NCBI GenBank assembly: GCA_009767595.1
Contig: VSDK01001740.1
Coordinates: 1,229,660-1,293,659, forward strand
Source of the DNA: Symbiodinium kawagutii
Taxonomy: Eukaryota; Sar; Dinophyceae; Suessiales; Symbiodiniaceae
DNA: 64,000 nucleotides
Reading direction: 5' to 3'
The position numbers and the translations under genes were made by a program. Under the pieces are notes generated by a model, which worked only from the letters and a program-made list of their open reading frames with translations, did no database searches and was not told where the DNA came from. Of the stretch, positions 34,093-45,861 are shown in pieces; the first letter of the stretch is position 1; each line of letters begins with the position of its first letter.

Positions 34093-34230
34093 TCATCTCA
34101 TTTCCAGCAAGCAAACCTCTGGCCTTGCTTTTTGGGATGCCATAGATTTCCAGCTTTGTGTGTCTTTCAGCAAGTCATAGAGTTCTCTCACCTTGCGATG
34201 CAGCAGGAGGCCGAATTCCTGGAGGGCTCC
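34093..34230 (-). CDS. candidate exon, unknown
   Basis: After CTCAG|G the minus frame runs 45 codons to TGA: GALQEFGLLLHRKVRELYDL, then LKDTQSWKSMASQKARPEVC. It is helical, charged and without stops. An internal AAG|GTGAGA could be a donor after 13 codons instead. No family recognised. Confidence 0.38.
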   Translation of the reverse strand, partial: GALQEFGLLLHRKVRELYDLLKDTQSWKSMASQKARPEVCLLEMR

Positions 34231-34360
34231 CTGAGAATTTACGAGGAGTCATCACTCAATAGACCGTTTAGAAGCTGCACTCCGTAAGTCCTTGTAGAAG
34301 GTGCACATATGCAGCCTGAATCAACCCTGATGTGTTTTCATATGCGTACTCTTGTCTACC

Positions 34361-34398
34361 AGTACATACAGTACATACAGTACATACAGTACATACAG
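34361..34398. repeat. AGTACATAC minisatellite, 4 copies
   Basis: Four perfect 9-bp units. Confidence 0.95.
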
Positions 34399-34764
34399 GA
34401 TACATCTTACTCGCTGTGCGGGCGCCTGCTTTTTCAAACGCGCAAAGATTGAGATTGACACATTACCATGGCTGACCAATCTCACAACTCGCCATTTCCA
34501 ATATGGCAGAGATGACTCTGCACGTCTCTACAAGTACCTTTTTCTACGCTGTATTTCACACCACAATCACGAGTTGCCAACGTATTGCGGGCTCTTACTG
34601 TTGATGAAACCATGGCATCAACCACCATTCACAACCAGGCCTGGCATGCATCCCCAGCCTCTGGCACCGGCTGAAGTTGCAAGCTCCTGATCACCCAGGG
34701 TATCCCCAGGGTTCTCACACCAGGATCACCAGGGAAGCAGTGTTGGCAACCATCCAACCACAGC

Positions 34765-36023
34765 ATGTTGCTTCAGAACTGCTCCCGGAATCTGTTCCAA
34801 CCAACTGCAAGACCGCTTCAAGCTAATCCAGCCAGCAATGCGGACAATTCTGCAACGAGCATTTCACAGATCCACTGGGGATTTGACGAGACCAGTAGAC
34901 ACAACGTGGGAGGCATTGAGGAGGAAAGTTCAGCGGCTCCAGTCCCTTTAGTCACACTGTTCCAAAACCCTCACGCACAAGGTGTCACAATGGAGACCCC
35001 GTGCTGAGATATGTCTCAAACTATCTAATCCGTTGAAGCGGTGATCATTCTGCCAGGCTCCTGATCATTTTCTTGCGCAAACTTCTTTGCACCATGATGG
35101 CCTGCAACCATGGTGCACAATACGAGCTTGAAAAAAGCAAGACAAACATAGACAAACAAAGCCCATGTACAAGTGACCACCAGCACACATGAACAAGCTG
35201 CTTTGAAGTCTTCAGAGCTCCAGAATCTTAGAGGCAAAACATGGCAAGGCTAGGGTGACTCAAACGACGATGTCCAGGATTTCTTCCTTTCTCAATCATG
35301 GCAACGTGGCCTTGCACTTGCTGCTGAAATTAGACATGAGGCAGTCAAAAAAGCATGTGCCTCCAAGCATACCAAAGCATCCCCTCAAGACTTCATAGAA
35401 TGGTGCAACTGATATGTACACAACATTTCGATTACAGCTGCTGAACAATGAATTATGTTCATGTACCATTTTCAATGGACCAGTCAGTTTCCGGATGAAG
35501 ACAGGTCTGAACCACACAACTTGCCATCAGCTCGGGCCTCCAAATTGGGTGACTGCGAGGTTGTTGCAGAATGCTTCACGGACTCCCATCGGTCCTCTGC
35601 ATACTGTGAAGGCGGCACCCTGTTTTGAGCTACTCCATGGCTCCTTTATCCGAAGAAAGTAGAGATCCCAAAAGCTTTCCCATGTGGTCACCCTGTGTCA
35701 TATGAGTCCTAACATTGTGGAAATGTGCTACCCCAAATCTGTACTTGTCCGCATGTGATCCTATGCGCTTTGAGGATTTAATGCACATACAGCAAGATAT
35801 CACAAGATCATCTCGTGCCCACCTCGAAGCTGTCAAGGTACCGTCACAAACGCAGGGAAGTGAAACAAGAGGGGCCCTTCATAGATCATGCGACCCTACT
35901 GAAATGATGGGCCCTTCTATCAGAGACCTTTCAGAAGCTGGCACAAGTGAAATACCAGAAAACAGCAGGGGTACGAGCACGAATGTCAATCCGATCAATC
36001 CTGCCTCAAATGGAGGTGCTTGA
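34765..36023 (+). pseudogene. broken plus-strand coding-like region
   Basis: Three plus-strand stretches look protein-coding but lie in different frames with stops between them: 34765-35007 (IHWGFDETSRHNVGGIEEES), about 35280-35420 (SWQRGLALAAEIRHEAVKKA) and 35715-36023 (CDPTEMMGPSIRDLSEAGTS). They may be exons of one gene or the remains of a decayed retroelement-type ORF. A competing minus frame at 35025-35237 encodes a hydrophobic helix. I recognise no domain. Confidence 0.25.
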
Positions 36024-36445
36024 GGGCTCTCTCCGCATGCTTCCGTGCATCTCGTCCTAATCCGAAACAAGCGTTCACTGCCACTTGAAATCTTCGAGAC
36101 CTCCGGAAAGAAAAGAAGAAATAAAATGAAAATTGCTTCAAAAGGCAGAAGCAGAGAATAATATGGTAATACATTTTATTCGTTTTATTGTAATAGCAAT
36201 AATAGTAGTGAGAGAGATCGTGATAATAGTTCAATACAAATTACAAATAACAAGAATCTGATTTGATACGATGTATTCTAATCATAAGAAAGCAATGTCC
36301 AGTGAACAGTTGGTCACCGCCATGCCATGGGGGTCTGCCTGGGTGAGGACGACCGCACTGGAGCCACCTGAGCAGTTGGGATTCGTGGCAAACCCTGAGA
36401 CTTCCCATTTTGTGAGTCCAGCTGTTTGTGCGGACACGTGGAACC

Positions 36446-36598
36446 CGTAGGAATCCATGGGGATCCATGGGAACCCATGGGAACCCATGGGAATCCATGG
36501 GAATCCATGGGTATCCATGGGAACCCATTACCCATGGGAATCCATGGGAATCCATGGGTATCCATGGGAACCCATGGGAATCCATGGGAATCCATAGA
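36446..36598. repeat. 10-bp CCATGG-centred minisatellite
   Basis: About fifteen units of GGAATCCATG/GGAACCCATG/GGTATCCATG in tandem, with one interruption (CCCATTACCCATGG at 36526). Because each unit contains the palindrome CCATGG, both strands read Met-Gly-Ile-His-Gly-Asn-Pro-Trp-like peptides, which are artefacts. Confidence 0.95.
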
Positions 36599-37881
36599 CC
36601 CAGACCTTCTGAGAGTGAAAATTCACAGCCCCACCTTTTTTTCGTTGGAAGTCTCTGCCTGGTAGCCAAAGGATGAGGGGTGCAGAGTAGCTTTTGACTT
36701 CAAAACACAATAAAAAGATATAATCTTTTTGAGGTAGAATCAGGATGAATCACTATTGGAATCGCATCGAAAAACTGCAATCATAAAGGACATCAAGCAG
36801 CACTTTCCAACGAGGACAGCAGGACCACGACGCCTTGTACCGGTTTGGGTTTCGCTTCTTCCATCCTTTGAGACCCTCCTGAGGAAAAGGACGGTTCAAC
36901 ATGTTGGGATAGTATGACCATGTATGAGCTGTAGGGATAATAACATAATGATAACTAAAACCTAGCACACGCACAGAAACCCACAGTGTTTTGTAAACGT
37001 TGTGCTCTTGGGGGTATGGGGTGGGGTAAGCAAAGCACCTGAGTTACAATGTCTACGACGCGTTGCACGTCCTGGCCCCGTTTATGTGTCACGCTTTGTC
37101 GCTCACCTAGAGCTCGAAATGCGAATGCATCCTGATCATCCGGGCAAGTACCCAAGCCTTCTTTTCATCCGAATTTACGCTGAGGACTCTTAGATACTTT
37201 CAGTATCTTTCATTCTAATCTTGAAACACACCTTTCTAAGGACTTAGAGAAACTTTTGATACACACCTTCTCTCAGCTTGAAGTTTGTCACAATCTGTCT
37301 CTTTGGGCAAGGGTCCTGTTTCGGATGGGATTGACAAAGTTGGCCAGGACTGCGCTGTGGTGACCCTGTTGGCGAGGTGGGCTGCCCAAAACCGAGAATT
37401 CCATGCATACTTCAGCATGGTCATTGAAGCCCCTCTTCTGCATCCGGAGAAGGGAAGGGAACAAATGGGAACAGGCCATGAGAATTCAAGGGTCTACAAC
37501 TGCTCACGACGCCTCGTCGTGATTCCTCAGAGGTTTTCTTGGCTTTCCCAGCCTTGATGCAGAGGACAAACACCGTAGCAAACCGTATATTAAGTATACC
37601 ATCGAACTGCAAAAAACTGAATCTTCCAATTAGCGATGGAACAAATTCCATCTCAAACCCCTTGGTGACCTCTCACCGCTTCAGAAACTGAAATGAACAA
37701 ATGATGAACTGTGCATACGGCTACCCACTATCAGATGGTCCCTGACAAGCGTTTTGCCACATGGTTTGAATATGATCGAATTATGTCTTGCCATGCAAAC
37801 CTGAACAGGCGCTGAGCTATGGTTGCGACTTTATGTGGTGCACTGTGGTGTCACATCCGCGCCATGCACATACAAAAACAC

Positions 37882-37971
37882 ATGGATGGATGGATGGATG
37901 GATGGATGGATGGATGGATGGATGGATGGATGGATGGATGGATGGATGGATGGATGGATGGATGGATGGAT
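37882..37971. repeat. (GGAT)n microsatellite
   Basis: About 22 perfect tetranucleotide units. Confidence 0.97.
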
Positions 37972-38281
37972 ATGTAGCTATGTAAAACATGTATGATGTA
38001 TATCCATGAAGGGCATAACTCTACCACTTTCTTTTAGCATGAATGATTTCGTGAAAACAAGATTGAAGCCACGAACCCGAATATTCACACGTCCCGTTCA
38101 TAGGGAAAAGAAGACAGACGCTGCTGAGCGTCACAGCCTTGCTAGCATTTTCTTGGTTCTGGGGAACACTGCTACAAATAAACTCTTGTGGTTCTCTCTT
38201 GGTATGACGCTCTATTTGTGTGACAAATTTGACAGGACACTCTTGTAAAACACTTCCTGTAGGACACTCTTGTGGGACCTT

Positions 38282-38428
38282 CTTGTACGGTTGAGTGAGC
38301 GGCGCGAGGAAAACCACGCGGCGCTGCAGCCTGGCACAACATCTGGCACAGCAGGGGACCTCCCAGCGACCACGGCCTTGAAACGGGCTAAACTAGAGCT
38401 GGCTCTGGCTACTGGACCATTCACATAA
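38282..38428 (+). CDS. candidate terminal exon, ambiguous strand
   Basis: A G+C-rich plus frame reads SERREENHAALQPGTTSGTA, then a basic tail ending at TAA 38428 (ALKRAKLELALATGPFT). The minus strand is also open (ARFKAVVAGRSPAVPDVVPG) and could instead be a downstream exon of the minus-strand RNA polymerase gene. I cannot decide. Confidence 0.25.
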   Translation, partial: LVRLSERREENHAALQPGTTSGTAGDLPATTALKRAKLELALATGPFT

Positions 38429-38709
38429 TTTCACATCCATTCACGAGCTGTTTATTCACAACGATTTCATCATGGGCGGTGATCATCCCCCATTATGCAC
38501 TACAGCGACGATATTAATCATAGTTATTGTTGGCTATTTTGCCCAAGTGATCACAATTGCTAAACCTATTGTTGAAAGGTGAGAACCATCATTAACATAG
38601 GGATGTACCGCAAGCGCTGAGATGCGAGTTCACAACTACCCCTGTTATTAGCGTCGGTACAACGAAGCATCCGCGTCATGATTTATGCGTTGCTTTTTGT
38701 GATGGGGAC

Positions 38710-39579
38710 CGGTAAGCATGCACTGCACGGTCCTGGGCTCGCTCGGCCATGCCTGCGGCGAGTCCTCTGACGTTGAGCGTCGGTATTTTCCAGCAGTGTC
38801 CGAGGTATTGAACAATGCGACTCTCGGACGTCCACTCTGTTGCAGGCTGCTTGTTCAGTGAGGTGATGGTGTGGTCCTTGACGTTTCTGAAATCAATTAG
38901 GCCATCTTGGGTGGCTTCGAGGAACTCGATGAGAGCAGGGCCGAATGCGATGGCCACATCGTCGCCATCGCAATCGCCTCCTCCCAAGGCCGCGACGCCT
39001 GCGCCCTCACTGGCGCAAATAATGGCGTTGTCCGGCGCCGGGCCCCACTCTGCAGGCCAAGGCTTGCAGCGCCACACCTCAATGTCGGCGGCAACGATAC
39101 ATGGCGAGCGCCAGACGGCGCATTTGCCGGTCAGGCATTTGCAAGAAAAGCTGCGTCACTTCCGGTAATTCCACTGGTTCCTTCTGCAATGGGCGCAAGA
39201 GCTCTGCTGCAGCCGCCTGCTGCTGCTGAATGAAGAGCTCGCGCGCTCCTTCTGGCCATGGTACTTCAAGTTTTCACAGTAAGCGCGAATGTTGCGCTTA
39301 CATTTGCTAACCTTTGACAAGCGATTTGGAGCAATCAACCATTGATCAATCATCAGTCATCAACTATCGTTCAATCAGTAACCATCAAATCAGCATTCTT
39401 GACCATATCGACTGTAATCTACGTAACCGTTTTCTTTCACAATCAACCATCAAATAGCCAGTCTTGACCACCGGCCAACCTCAACGTACCAAAAATCCCA
39501 GTACGTGCACTGCATTCTCTCCAAATCTTTAACGTCGAAGAAGCCCGGGCGCTTGTCGTGCAGCCACACCACCCGCCAC
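38710..39579 (-). CDS. cellular RNA-dependent RNA polymerase, catalytic exon
   Basis: Exon 39150-38710 encodes LTGKCAVWRSPCIVAADIEV, then ALGGGDCDGDDVAIAF, LIEFLEATQDGLIDF and LNVRGLAAGMAERAQDRAVH. 'RSPC....D' followed by a DxDGD signature (here D-C-D-G-D) is the catalytic loop of eukaryotic RNA-dependent RNA polymerases, whose Asp residues bind Mg2+. Such enzymes make double-stranded RNA in silencing pathways. Exon 39579-39490 (VVWLHDKRPGFFDVKDLERM) starts at AG|G and ends at GT in phase 2. It can be joined to 39150 (AG|C) in phase, but this link is tentative. The catalytic exon most likely ends at TACCG|GT (38710); if unspliced it stops at 38676. The rest of the protein, normally about 1,000 residues, was not found. 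It may be a fragment or have distant exons. Confidence 0.7.
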
Positions 39580-40237
39580 CTGGCACAGCGTTCGGTTCTC
39601 CCGTTCTAAACCGGTTCGGCTTTAATGATTTTATAATGATAATCATGGATGAAAAAGTAAAGGCTATTATCAAGGATGCTTTTTTAAGGGCGATTTAGAG
39701 GTACCTTGATGACTGGAGCAACACTTTTATAGGTATGTTCATATCTTATTTCACTCCGTTTCCAGCAAAACAACTAGATCTAGGCGGTTTCTCAAAATGG
39801 GGGCGCCCACAAATCATCATTTATATCCACCATTTAAAAGTAACAAGCCATGCACAACTCTGGGGTTCCCTATTTTGAGAAAACACCGTGTAATAGATCA
39901 ACATATCCCACATATCCTGCAGTCTGTTAGGCTTCGCTTTCTTGCCGCGAGGTTTCACTACACTTTTATGATCAAACAGGCGCCATAGGACAACAATAAA
40001 CAACAAAATGCGACCAGCAACCAGCATCCATCTTGCATTCAACACAAAACAATATTCAACCACACTGGAAAAACAATATATATATGTATATAAAACACTC
40101 AACACGAGGCAATTTCAAAACGGTCCGCTTCTGTCCACATTTCTACGGCACATTGTTGACACGCCCTCCTTTCCTGATTTCCGAAAGACTTGTCACAAAA
40201 TGACCCGCAGGAAGCTTGGTGAAAGTATTTTATCTGT

Positions 40238-40311
40238 TCGGCGGTTTCAACCCTAATTAAAATACGCTTGTCAACCAAGCATTTGTTAACAATTAGAAAG
40301 GAAAAGAAGCA
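40238..40311 (+). repeat. dispersed repeat, copy 2
   Basis: It resembles 22271-22341: GGCGGTTTCAACCCTAATTA, then GTCAACCAAGCATTTGTTAA and CAATTAGAAAGGAAAA. The shared core GTCAACCAA-C-CATTTGTTAA differs by one base. Confidence 0.6.
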
Positions 40312-40799
40312 AAATGCTTCAAACCACCCACCAGGCATGTGTTTCTGAGAATATCATCATCTTGAGGGGCTATACCATATATCAATATGAATCACTAAAT
40401 CCTGACAATTTGGAGTTGGACGCGACAATCCTCTTCTTGTTGACAGTCTCTCCTGCGGTCGCCGAGCGGCAGCGGGGCTTCGTCCACAGCACGGAGAAGC
40501 GCAACTTTGCACGGGCACTTTCCACTGCCTCTACAGCACCGAGAAGCGCAGCGGCGAAACTATGGAGGGCAAACACCCCTCTCGTTCTGGGGAATGGCGG
40601 CGCTTCAGCAAAACCGAAAAGGTGACCCATGGTGGCCCGTAACTTCAGCAATTGTCCATCTCAGAGAGATGGATCATAAGACCAGAATTTGTCATGTATG
40701 TCAGATTAAAAGTAAAATCAAACGATGCGCCTATTCCTAACATTTATCCATAAGCTCTCCCAAAAAAAATACGCCTCCTTGGCTCGTATGCGCACTCAC

Positions 40800-40924
40800 T
40801 GCGAAGCATTTTTTTTCCAAAGACTCAAGAAATTGTTTCAACGGCGCTAGCATCGCCAGCTAGGTCTCCTCAAAGTCAAACCCGAAGGGCTTCGAAACCA
40901 GCTGCAGAAACCAGCTGCGCACAA
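40800..40924 (-). pseudogene. degenerate duplicate of exon 41158-41032
   Basis: About 125 bp match the exon at 41158-41032. The acceptor (AG|TTG) and donor (GCA|GTGAGT) are kept, and SWFLQL and LAMLAPL are readable. An in-frame TAG after DFEET and a net 2-nt length change destroy the frame. It could not be translated if included, so it is a dead copy of the exon, or a cassette whose inclusion would terminate the protein. Confidence 0.75.
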
Positions 40925-41031
40925 CTGATGAAAGGGTGGGCCCAAGGCTGGGCGGGCCGAGATGATTGCAAGGCATCATTCATAGGTAATGGCTCACATT
41001 ACACTCCTCCTTGGCTTGCGCGCGCACTCAC

Positions 41032-41993
41032 TGCGCGGCAACTTTTTCCTCCAAAGGCCAACGAAATTGTCTCAACGGCGCTAGCATCGCCAGCTGCGTC
41101 TCCTCAGGGTCAAACTCAAAGGACTTCGAAAGCAGCTGCAGAAACCAGCTGCGAACAACTTGACGCGCGGCAGGAATGACCAATCAAGAAAAGTTAGCCG
41201 AAACCAGAGAGATTGCTTGGGGGCGTCCTTACCTTCAAACCAGAAATTGCTGGAGCAAACATTCCAGAGAGAATGAGCGCTAGTGCTTTTCCTCACAGAA
41301 AGCCCCAAATCCGCAAACATTGCTTCGCTGGCCACTTCCTGCAGGTAGCGCCCCAACAAAATTTGCAAGCGCGGCACACGCATCCACCACATCAGCTTCG
41401 TCAAGTCGGACCGACCCTTGACGATATTCGGGCAACCTAGCGTGAGGCGAGAATGAGCTGGAATCCCCGAATGTCGGACTAAACTGCCCCGCCCTCTTCG
41501 AAAGCTGCTGGGCGACATGGGATACAAGAGCTGATCCCCTGGAAACTCACTGGATACCTTTTCTAGCAACATAATGTTCTTTCAAAAAACGACAAGCAAA
41601 TACTGCAACCAAAGTCCAGCTTTTCTTACGTAGCGCACTTTGCCCTCGCCATTGTTGATGAGAGAAACAGCCAGCGCAAAAAATAGTCACACCACGGGCG
41701 CAGATATTGCACAGGACTCGCGTTCTCTTTCTCCACGGCTTACCGAAGCGACACAAATCAAAGCGCCATAGTCCAAAGGAGCCTGCATGATCCTGTTGTA
41801 AAACGGCTTACTTCGGCTGCCGAAAAACTGCAAGCCATGACAAATCCGGCTAAGGAGCGCTGACACTTCCAACATCATCAGGATGAAAGCGGCGAAACAA
41901 TTTCCTTGCAGAATCTTCACGGCCATGTTATCGGTCACATCCGGCTTTCCTTCAGGGCACATGAAGTTGCGAACCAGCGGGGCCACTGCAACA
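41032..41993 (-). CDS. multi-exon gene of unknown function with a 15-nt microexon
   Basis: Exons 41993(?)-41744, 41644-41630, 41557-41233 and 41158-41032 join in phase (0, 0, 1, 2). Donors are canonical (GTAAGC, GTAAGA, GTAAGG, GTGAGT). The first exon reads CPEGKPDVTDNMAVKILQGN and a hydrophobic helix-rich part (FAAFILMMLEVSALLSRI). The microexon adds GKVRY. The third has a basic region and LQILLGRYLQEVASEAMFAD. The fourth reads VVRSWFLQLLSKSFEFDPEE and TQLAMLAPLRQFRW. A possible next exon begins at 40586 (AG|A, phase 2; RGVFALHSFAAALLGAVEAV). Unlike other genes here, all its donors are GT. I recognise no family; a helical repeat protein is plausible. Confidence 0.55.
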
Positions 41994-42039
41994 CTGAAAC
42001 CAAATGATGGACGCGCAGAATCTATTGGGCGTGCCACAC

Positions 42040-44969
42040 AAAGTCAACTTCGACACGCTCAAAAGACACGAGTCGGAAACACTTTTCGCAGCAATTACAA
42101 TGCGTTCTGCGTCATAGCTGCTCTATAAGTTGAGGCATAGAAAACACGTCCGCGAGCTTTCGCGCAAGGCAGGGAATTAACGACGACACGATGACGCGAC
42201 AACGACCCGACGACGACCCGACGACACAGACCACAAAAACACAGGTCCAACCCCCGACCCCCAACTATAAACGGGAACCCTTCGCTACGCATTCGGAAAA
42301 AAACTTGCCATCTGTGGCTCCTTGCCTGGGTACGTGCCCGTGAAGCTGTCACAACCTGACCGAGTTGGCTCGGGACGGTGTTACATGTGCGCCTCAGAAA
42401 ATATGAGTGCAGGGGATATCGTTTGGAAGGACATCTTTGTCTATGTTCGTGGCCCTTCCAAAACATTTGCCTTCCCACCCGGCTCGAGCTTTTGAGCCGC
42501 TGTTGTTGGGAAACCACCAAGTCACAACAGAAACGGGTAGGAAGATGGGAAGAAATGGAAGCAAATCAGATTTTCCCCCAGGTTTTCCCATCGCTCGACA
42601 CTTTGGAAGCTATGGGGACCTCAGCTAAACCATGGCCATCCCTTAGGAGACCCGCACCAATCCGCACCTCTTCTGCACCTGGCAACATGGGGCACGGCGA
42701 AGCATGGCGAAGCGGTGGAGAAAGCAGAAAGCTGAACAAACAGAAAATAAGCTAACAACCCAATAGACAAGTTGTCACAAATCGATGACTTTCCGGGTTG
42801 GCAAAGAATACAGCCGGTCTGGGTCCCAAATCCATTTCGCCTAGGTCTCCCCATGTGCCGGCCAAAGTTTGTCCCCAGATTGGTCACACGACCCTTTTTT
42901 CACTTGTTTTGACCCCAAGCAGAGATCAAAGACCTCTTGCTGATCATTCCGATGCAGTTCTACCTTTCTACCTGTTGTCCCAGCCTTGAGTCAAGTGGAT
43001 GTCCCGCTAGAGCTGGTGAGCAACGAGCAGACTAGACCCATCCACTCCCTTTTTGCAAAGGCGCGGAGGGATGTGAAGCCATGGATGCTACCTAGGGGCT
43101 TACATGCTGACCCCTTCAGCCTGGTCACCGGATGTTTTAACTGCTGATTGCTTTCGGAGAACTCATTGCATTGCTTTAACGCCTATTAGTTCAAGGTGAA
43201 GTATTTTTCCAAATTCTTTGCTCTGAACGATTTTTTGAGCGCAGACATTTCGAATGGACCCGACTATCACAAGCCATCGTGGAACCGCCCGCACTTCGCA
43301 GCCAACCTTGCACAGCGGCAGCTCTGCGAGTCCTCGATGACAATTCCCATGGATGAAAAGTTGGTGAATCTGTCAGTTACTCGTTCCATCTACCCATCTA
43401 CAAGTACTAGTCATGAAACCATTTCACCATCTGCAGGTAGTAGTTCTATCTACAGATGAAAGGTGCCGGATTCCCAGGCACCAATCAACTGGGGATCTTC
43501 ACAACTTCAGCCTCCAGGGGGCATGGCTTTATGTGTTCCAATGATTTTCTTAATTTTTAGGATCATGATTATGTGTCCGTAAATAGGGTCCTTAAAAATC
43601 TATGTACGGTTGATATGGTCTGTTGATATCATGGTTGATAATGGTCAACAGTGATTCAAAACTAAAATCAAACGTATTTCAAAAGTTGGCTCTGTGCATC
43701 GAAGCAACTCGGCTGCAAAGGCTCGACGGTGCTTTCGAGACACTGCCTCGATCATACCTTGGCTGGATTCCGCAGTTGAAAGCCTACAGCATTTTTGGCT
43801 GATAATCAGAGATCTATATTGATAAAACACCTCTAGTTTCACCATAGTTAGCTGGTGATTGGCCATCAAATTAGTGCGTGATTAATATGGATAGCCCATT
43901 AGTATGCTCGGTTTTCAGAATGATCAATTATCAGCATGATCAAAGGTCAACTTTCGATCAACAAACCTTACTCTTCTTGGTTAAGTACTCACAGTGGTTG
44001 ATATTGGCTTAAGCTGCTCAATGAGTGCTTTCAATGGCCTGAAATGATCCAATGGTCAACCACGGACGGATTCAGCTGCTGTCGTCACGGTCAACGAGTC
44101 GATCGTTTACCAGTGCTGAAAATATGTTTCGCCAGAGGCCCTCAACCCGTTCAACCATCAATACACATCCCCAGTACTTTGTGTGGACGCATCTGGCTAA
44201 TGAGGATTTTTGCAGGTTAAAAAGGGTTCGCAAAGAATGGGATCCAATTTGTGTAAGCATGAGCATCATCATAAGTAGCTCATTTAGCTCACTCGTAGCT
44301 CATTGTACATCATGGTCCCTGACCAATCAGAGAAATTCTAAAACTGAGAAAGTTGGCAGCTCAATTTGGGCATCCTCACGATGTCTGTGCACCAATTCCT
44401 GTGGCCAAGGTGGACCCCGGTAGTTCACATAACCAAGGCGCTGGGAAATCTGTTTGGATGAATTCACTATATTGGTTGGTATTGACCCATCTCCAACTAT
44501 GTCATGTTTACCATGTTTGATCATTGTTGAGAGTGCATAAGAACAAAGAATGACCATCACGAACAAATGGTACTACTCTTTCCGAAGAACTTCCTCTAGT
44601 CAGGTCATTTGATCATTTTTGGGGATAAGAAGTAGCCTCTGGACACATCGTGGACACATCGTCCAGAGCTCCTCTCGAAGTCTCGAGAAGCTCCTGCGTG
44701 CATCAGCACTGCTGAAGACCTTGGAAGCGAAGCGAGGCGAAGCGGATGTCACAAGGTCGTGTCTCTCGTGTCTCTCGTGTCTCACGAGGTCGTGACTCGA
44801 GGTATCTCCTTGCATCATAAAGTGATTTCCAACATGGTCAGATTGAAAAATCACACGTCCACATATATACATGGCATTACATGACTACACTGTACTACAT
44901 TCGCTTCCTGAGCTTTACAGGAACTCATGAGCAGCGGCTTAGCTTCTTGCAGTCTGCATACTGTCTGAC
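42040..44969. other. 3-kb stretch with no assignable gene
   Basis: It holds an ACGACGACCCG short repeat at 42180-42235 and several open frames. One plus frame near 42350-42506 (MSAGDIVWKDIFVYVRGPSK, ending TTTTGA) and one minus frame at 44700-44620 after AG|G (ELLETSRGALDDVSTMCPEA, stop) look protein-like but stand alone. Degenerate TGGTTGATG/CATCAACCA words are abundant at 43.6-44.1 kb. Confidence 0.35.
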
Positions 44970-45174
44970 CGTCTGATTTTGAAACCGGAGCTTCAAAAAT
45001 ATTCGAAGAATAAACTTCTGATGCTAGATGGGCAGTAGTAGACTTCTGATCTTCATTTTGTTCAACAAAACCTCCTGATTTTGACTCAAAGAACTCAGCT
45101 CCAACCCTGGACCGGGACACCCGGGCCGACTCGCTGGAACCCATCGCTGCCGAGGAGTTCTGCTCGTCCAGTTC
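44970..45174 (-). CDS. exon of unknown gene
   Basis: After CTGCAG|G the minus frame reads ELDEQNSSAAMGSSESARVS, then GAEFFESKSGGFVEQNEDQK and AHLASEVYSSNIFEAPVSKS, with a GT donor in phase 1 at 44970. The frame remains open to about 44850. Ser/Glu-rich and hydrophilic; an internal ATG could make it a first coding exon. Family not recognised. Confidence 0.45.
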
Positions 45175-45258
45175 CTGCAGTCCAGTTGGTCACACCGTCA
45201 ACTAAGAGATGTTCAAGAAAATAGAAACAATAGATCTAATCTAATACATATGTAAATA

Positions 45259-45322
45259 TGTGTGATTATGTGTGATTATGGGTGATTATGTGTGATTATG
45301 TGTGATTATGTGTGTGTGTGTG
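45259..45322. repeat. TGTGATTATG minisatellite
   Basis: Six 10-bp units, one reading GGTGATTATG, then (TG)n. Confidence 0.95.
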
Positions 45323-45861
45323 ATGCTTGAAGAATGTTTAAAAAGGTAAACCAAAATGCAGTAAATTTGAGACTCTTAAAGATGGTCAAAATACATCAGT
45401 ATGAGGTCCCGAGGGATGTAGTCCGTATTGGTGTGTGCACATGTTTCTGCGATATCACACTTTGCTTCCTATGTCGTTACCATGACATGTATTTGGCGCA
45501 AAAATCGCAACCTCCGAACCCTACAAAAAGGGATCGATCTGGTGGCCACTTTGGTAGCTCATTCTTGACTCATAGCTGTCCTGTGTACCTGCGAGCATAG
45601 GAAAACAATATCCACACTTGTGAGGCATATGTTCTCAAATAATCATAAGAAATCCAATGTAGAATCCACTGACCCTGATGCTGACCAAGTGACGGACGGA
45701 TTATAGTGATACAGGATTTAGAATCACGGACTGTGCAACGATGATTGGGCATTCATGCCGGAATTCATCGCTTCAAATTGAAACGTCATTGGTTTTCTAT
45801 AATCAACAAATAATAACAAGATTTGTGTCTCCAAAATTGCACTGAGTCATCTTCCAACGAG

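Noticed and set aside
36426..36710. Met-Gly-Ile-His-Gly-Asn-Pro-Trp repeat ORFs on both strands
   Set aside because: Both arise from the CCATGG minisatellite and carry no evidence of translation.
42350..42506. Plus frame MSAGDIVWKDIFVYVRGPSK as a terminal exon
   Set aside because: Attractive peptide, but no recognised family, no linked exon, and the minus frame is open as well; kept only as a note in the region entry.
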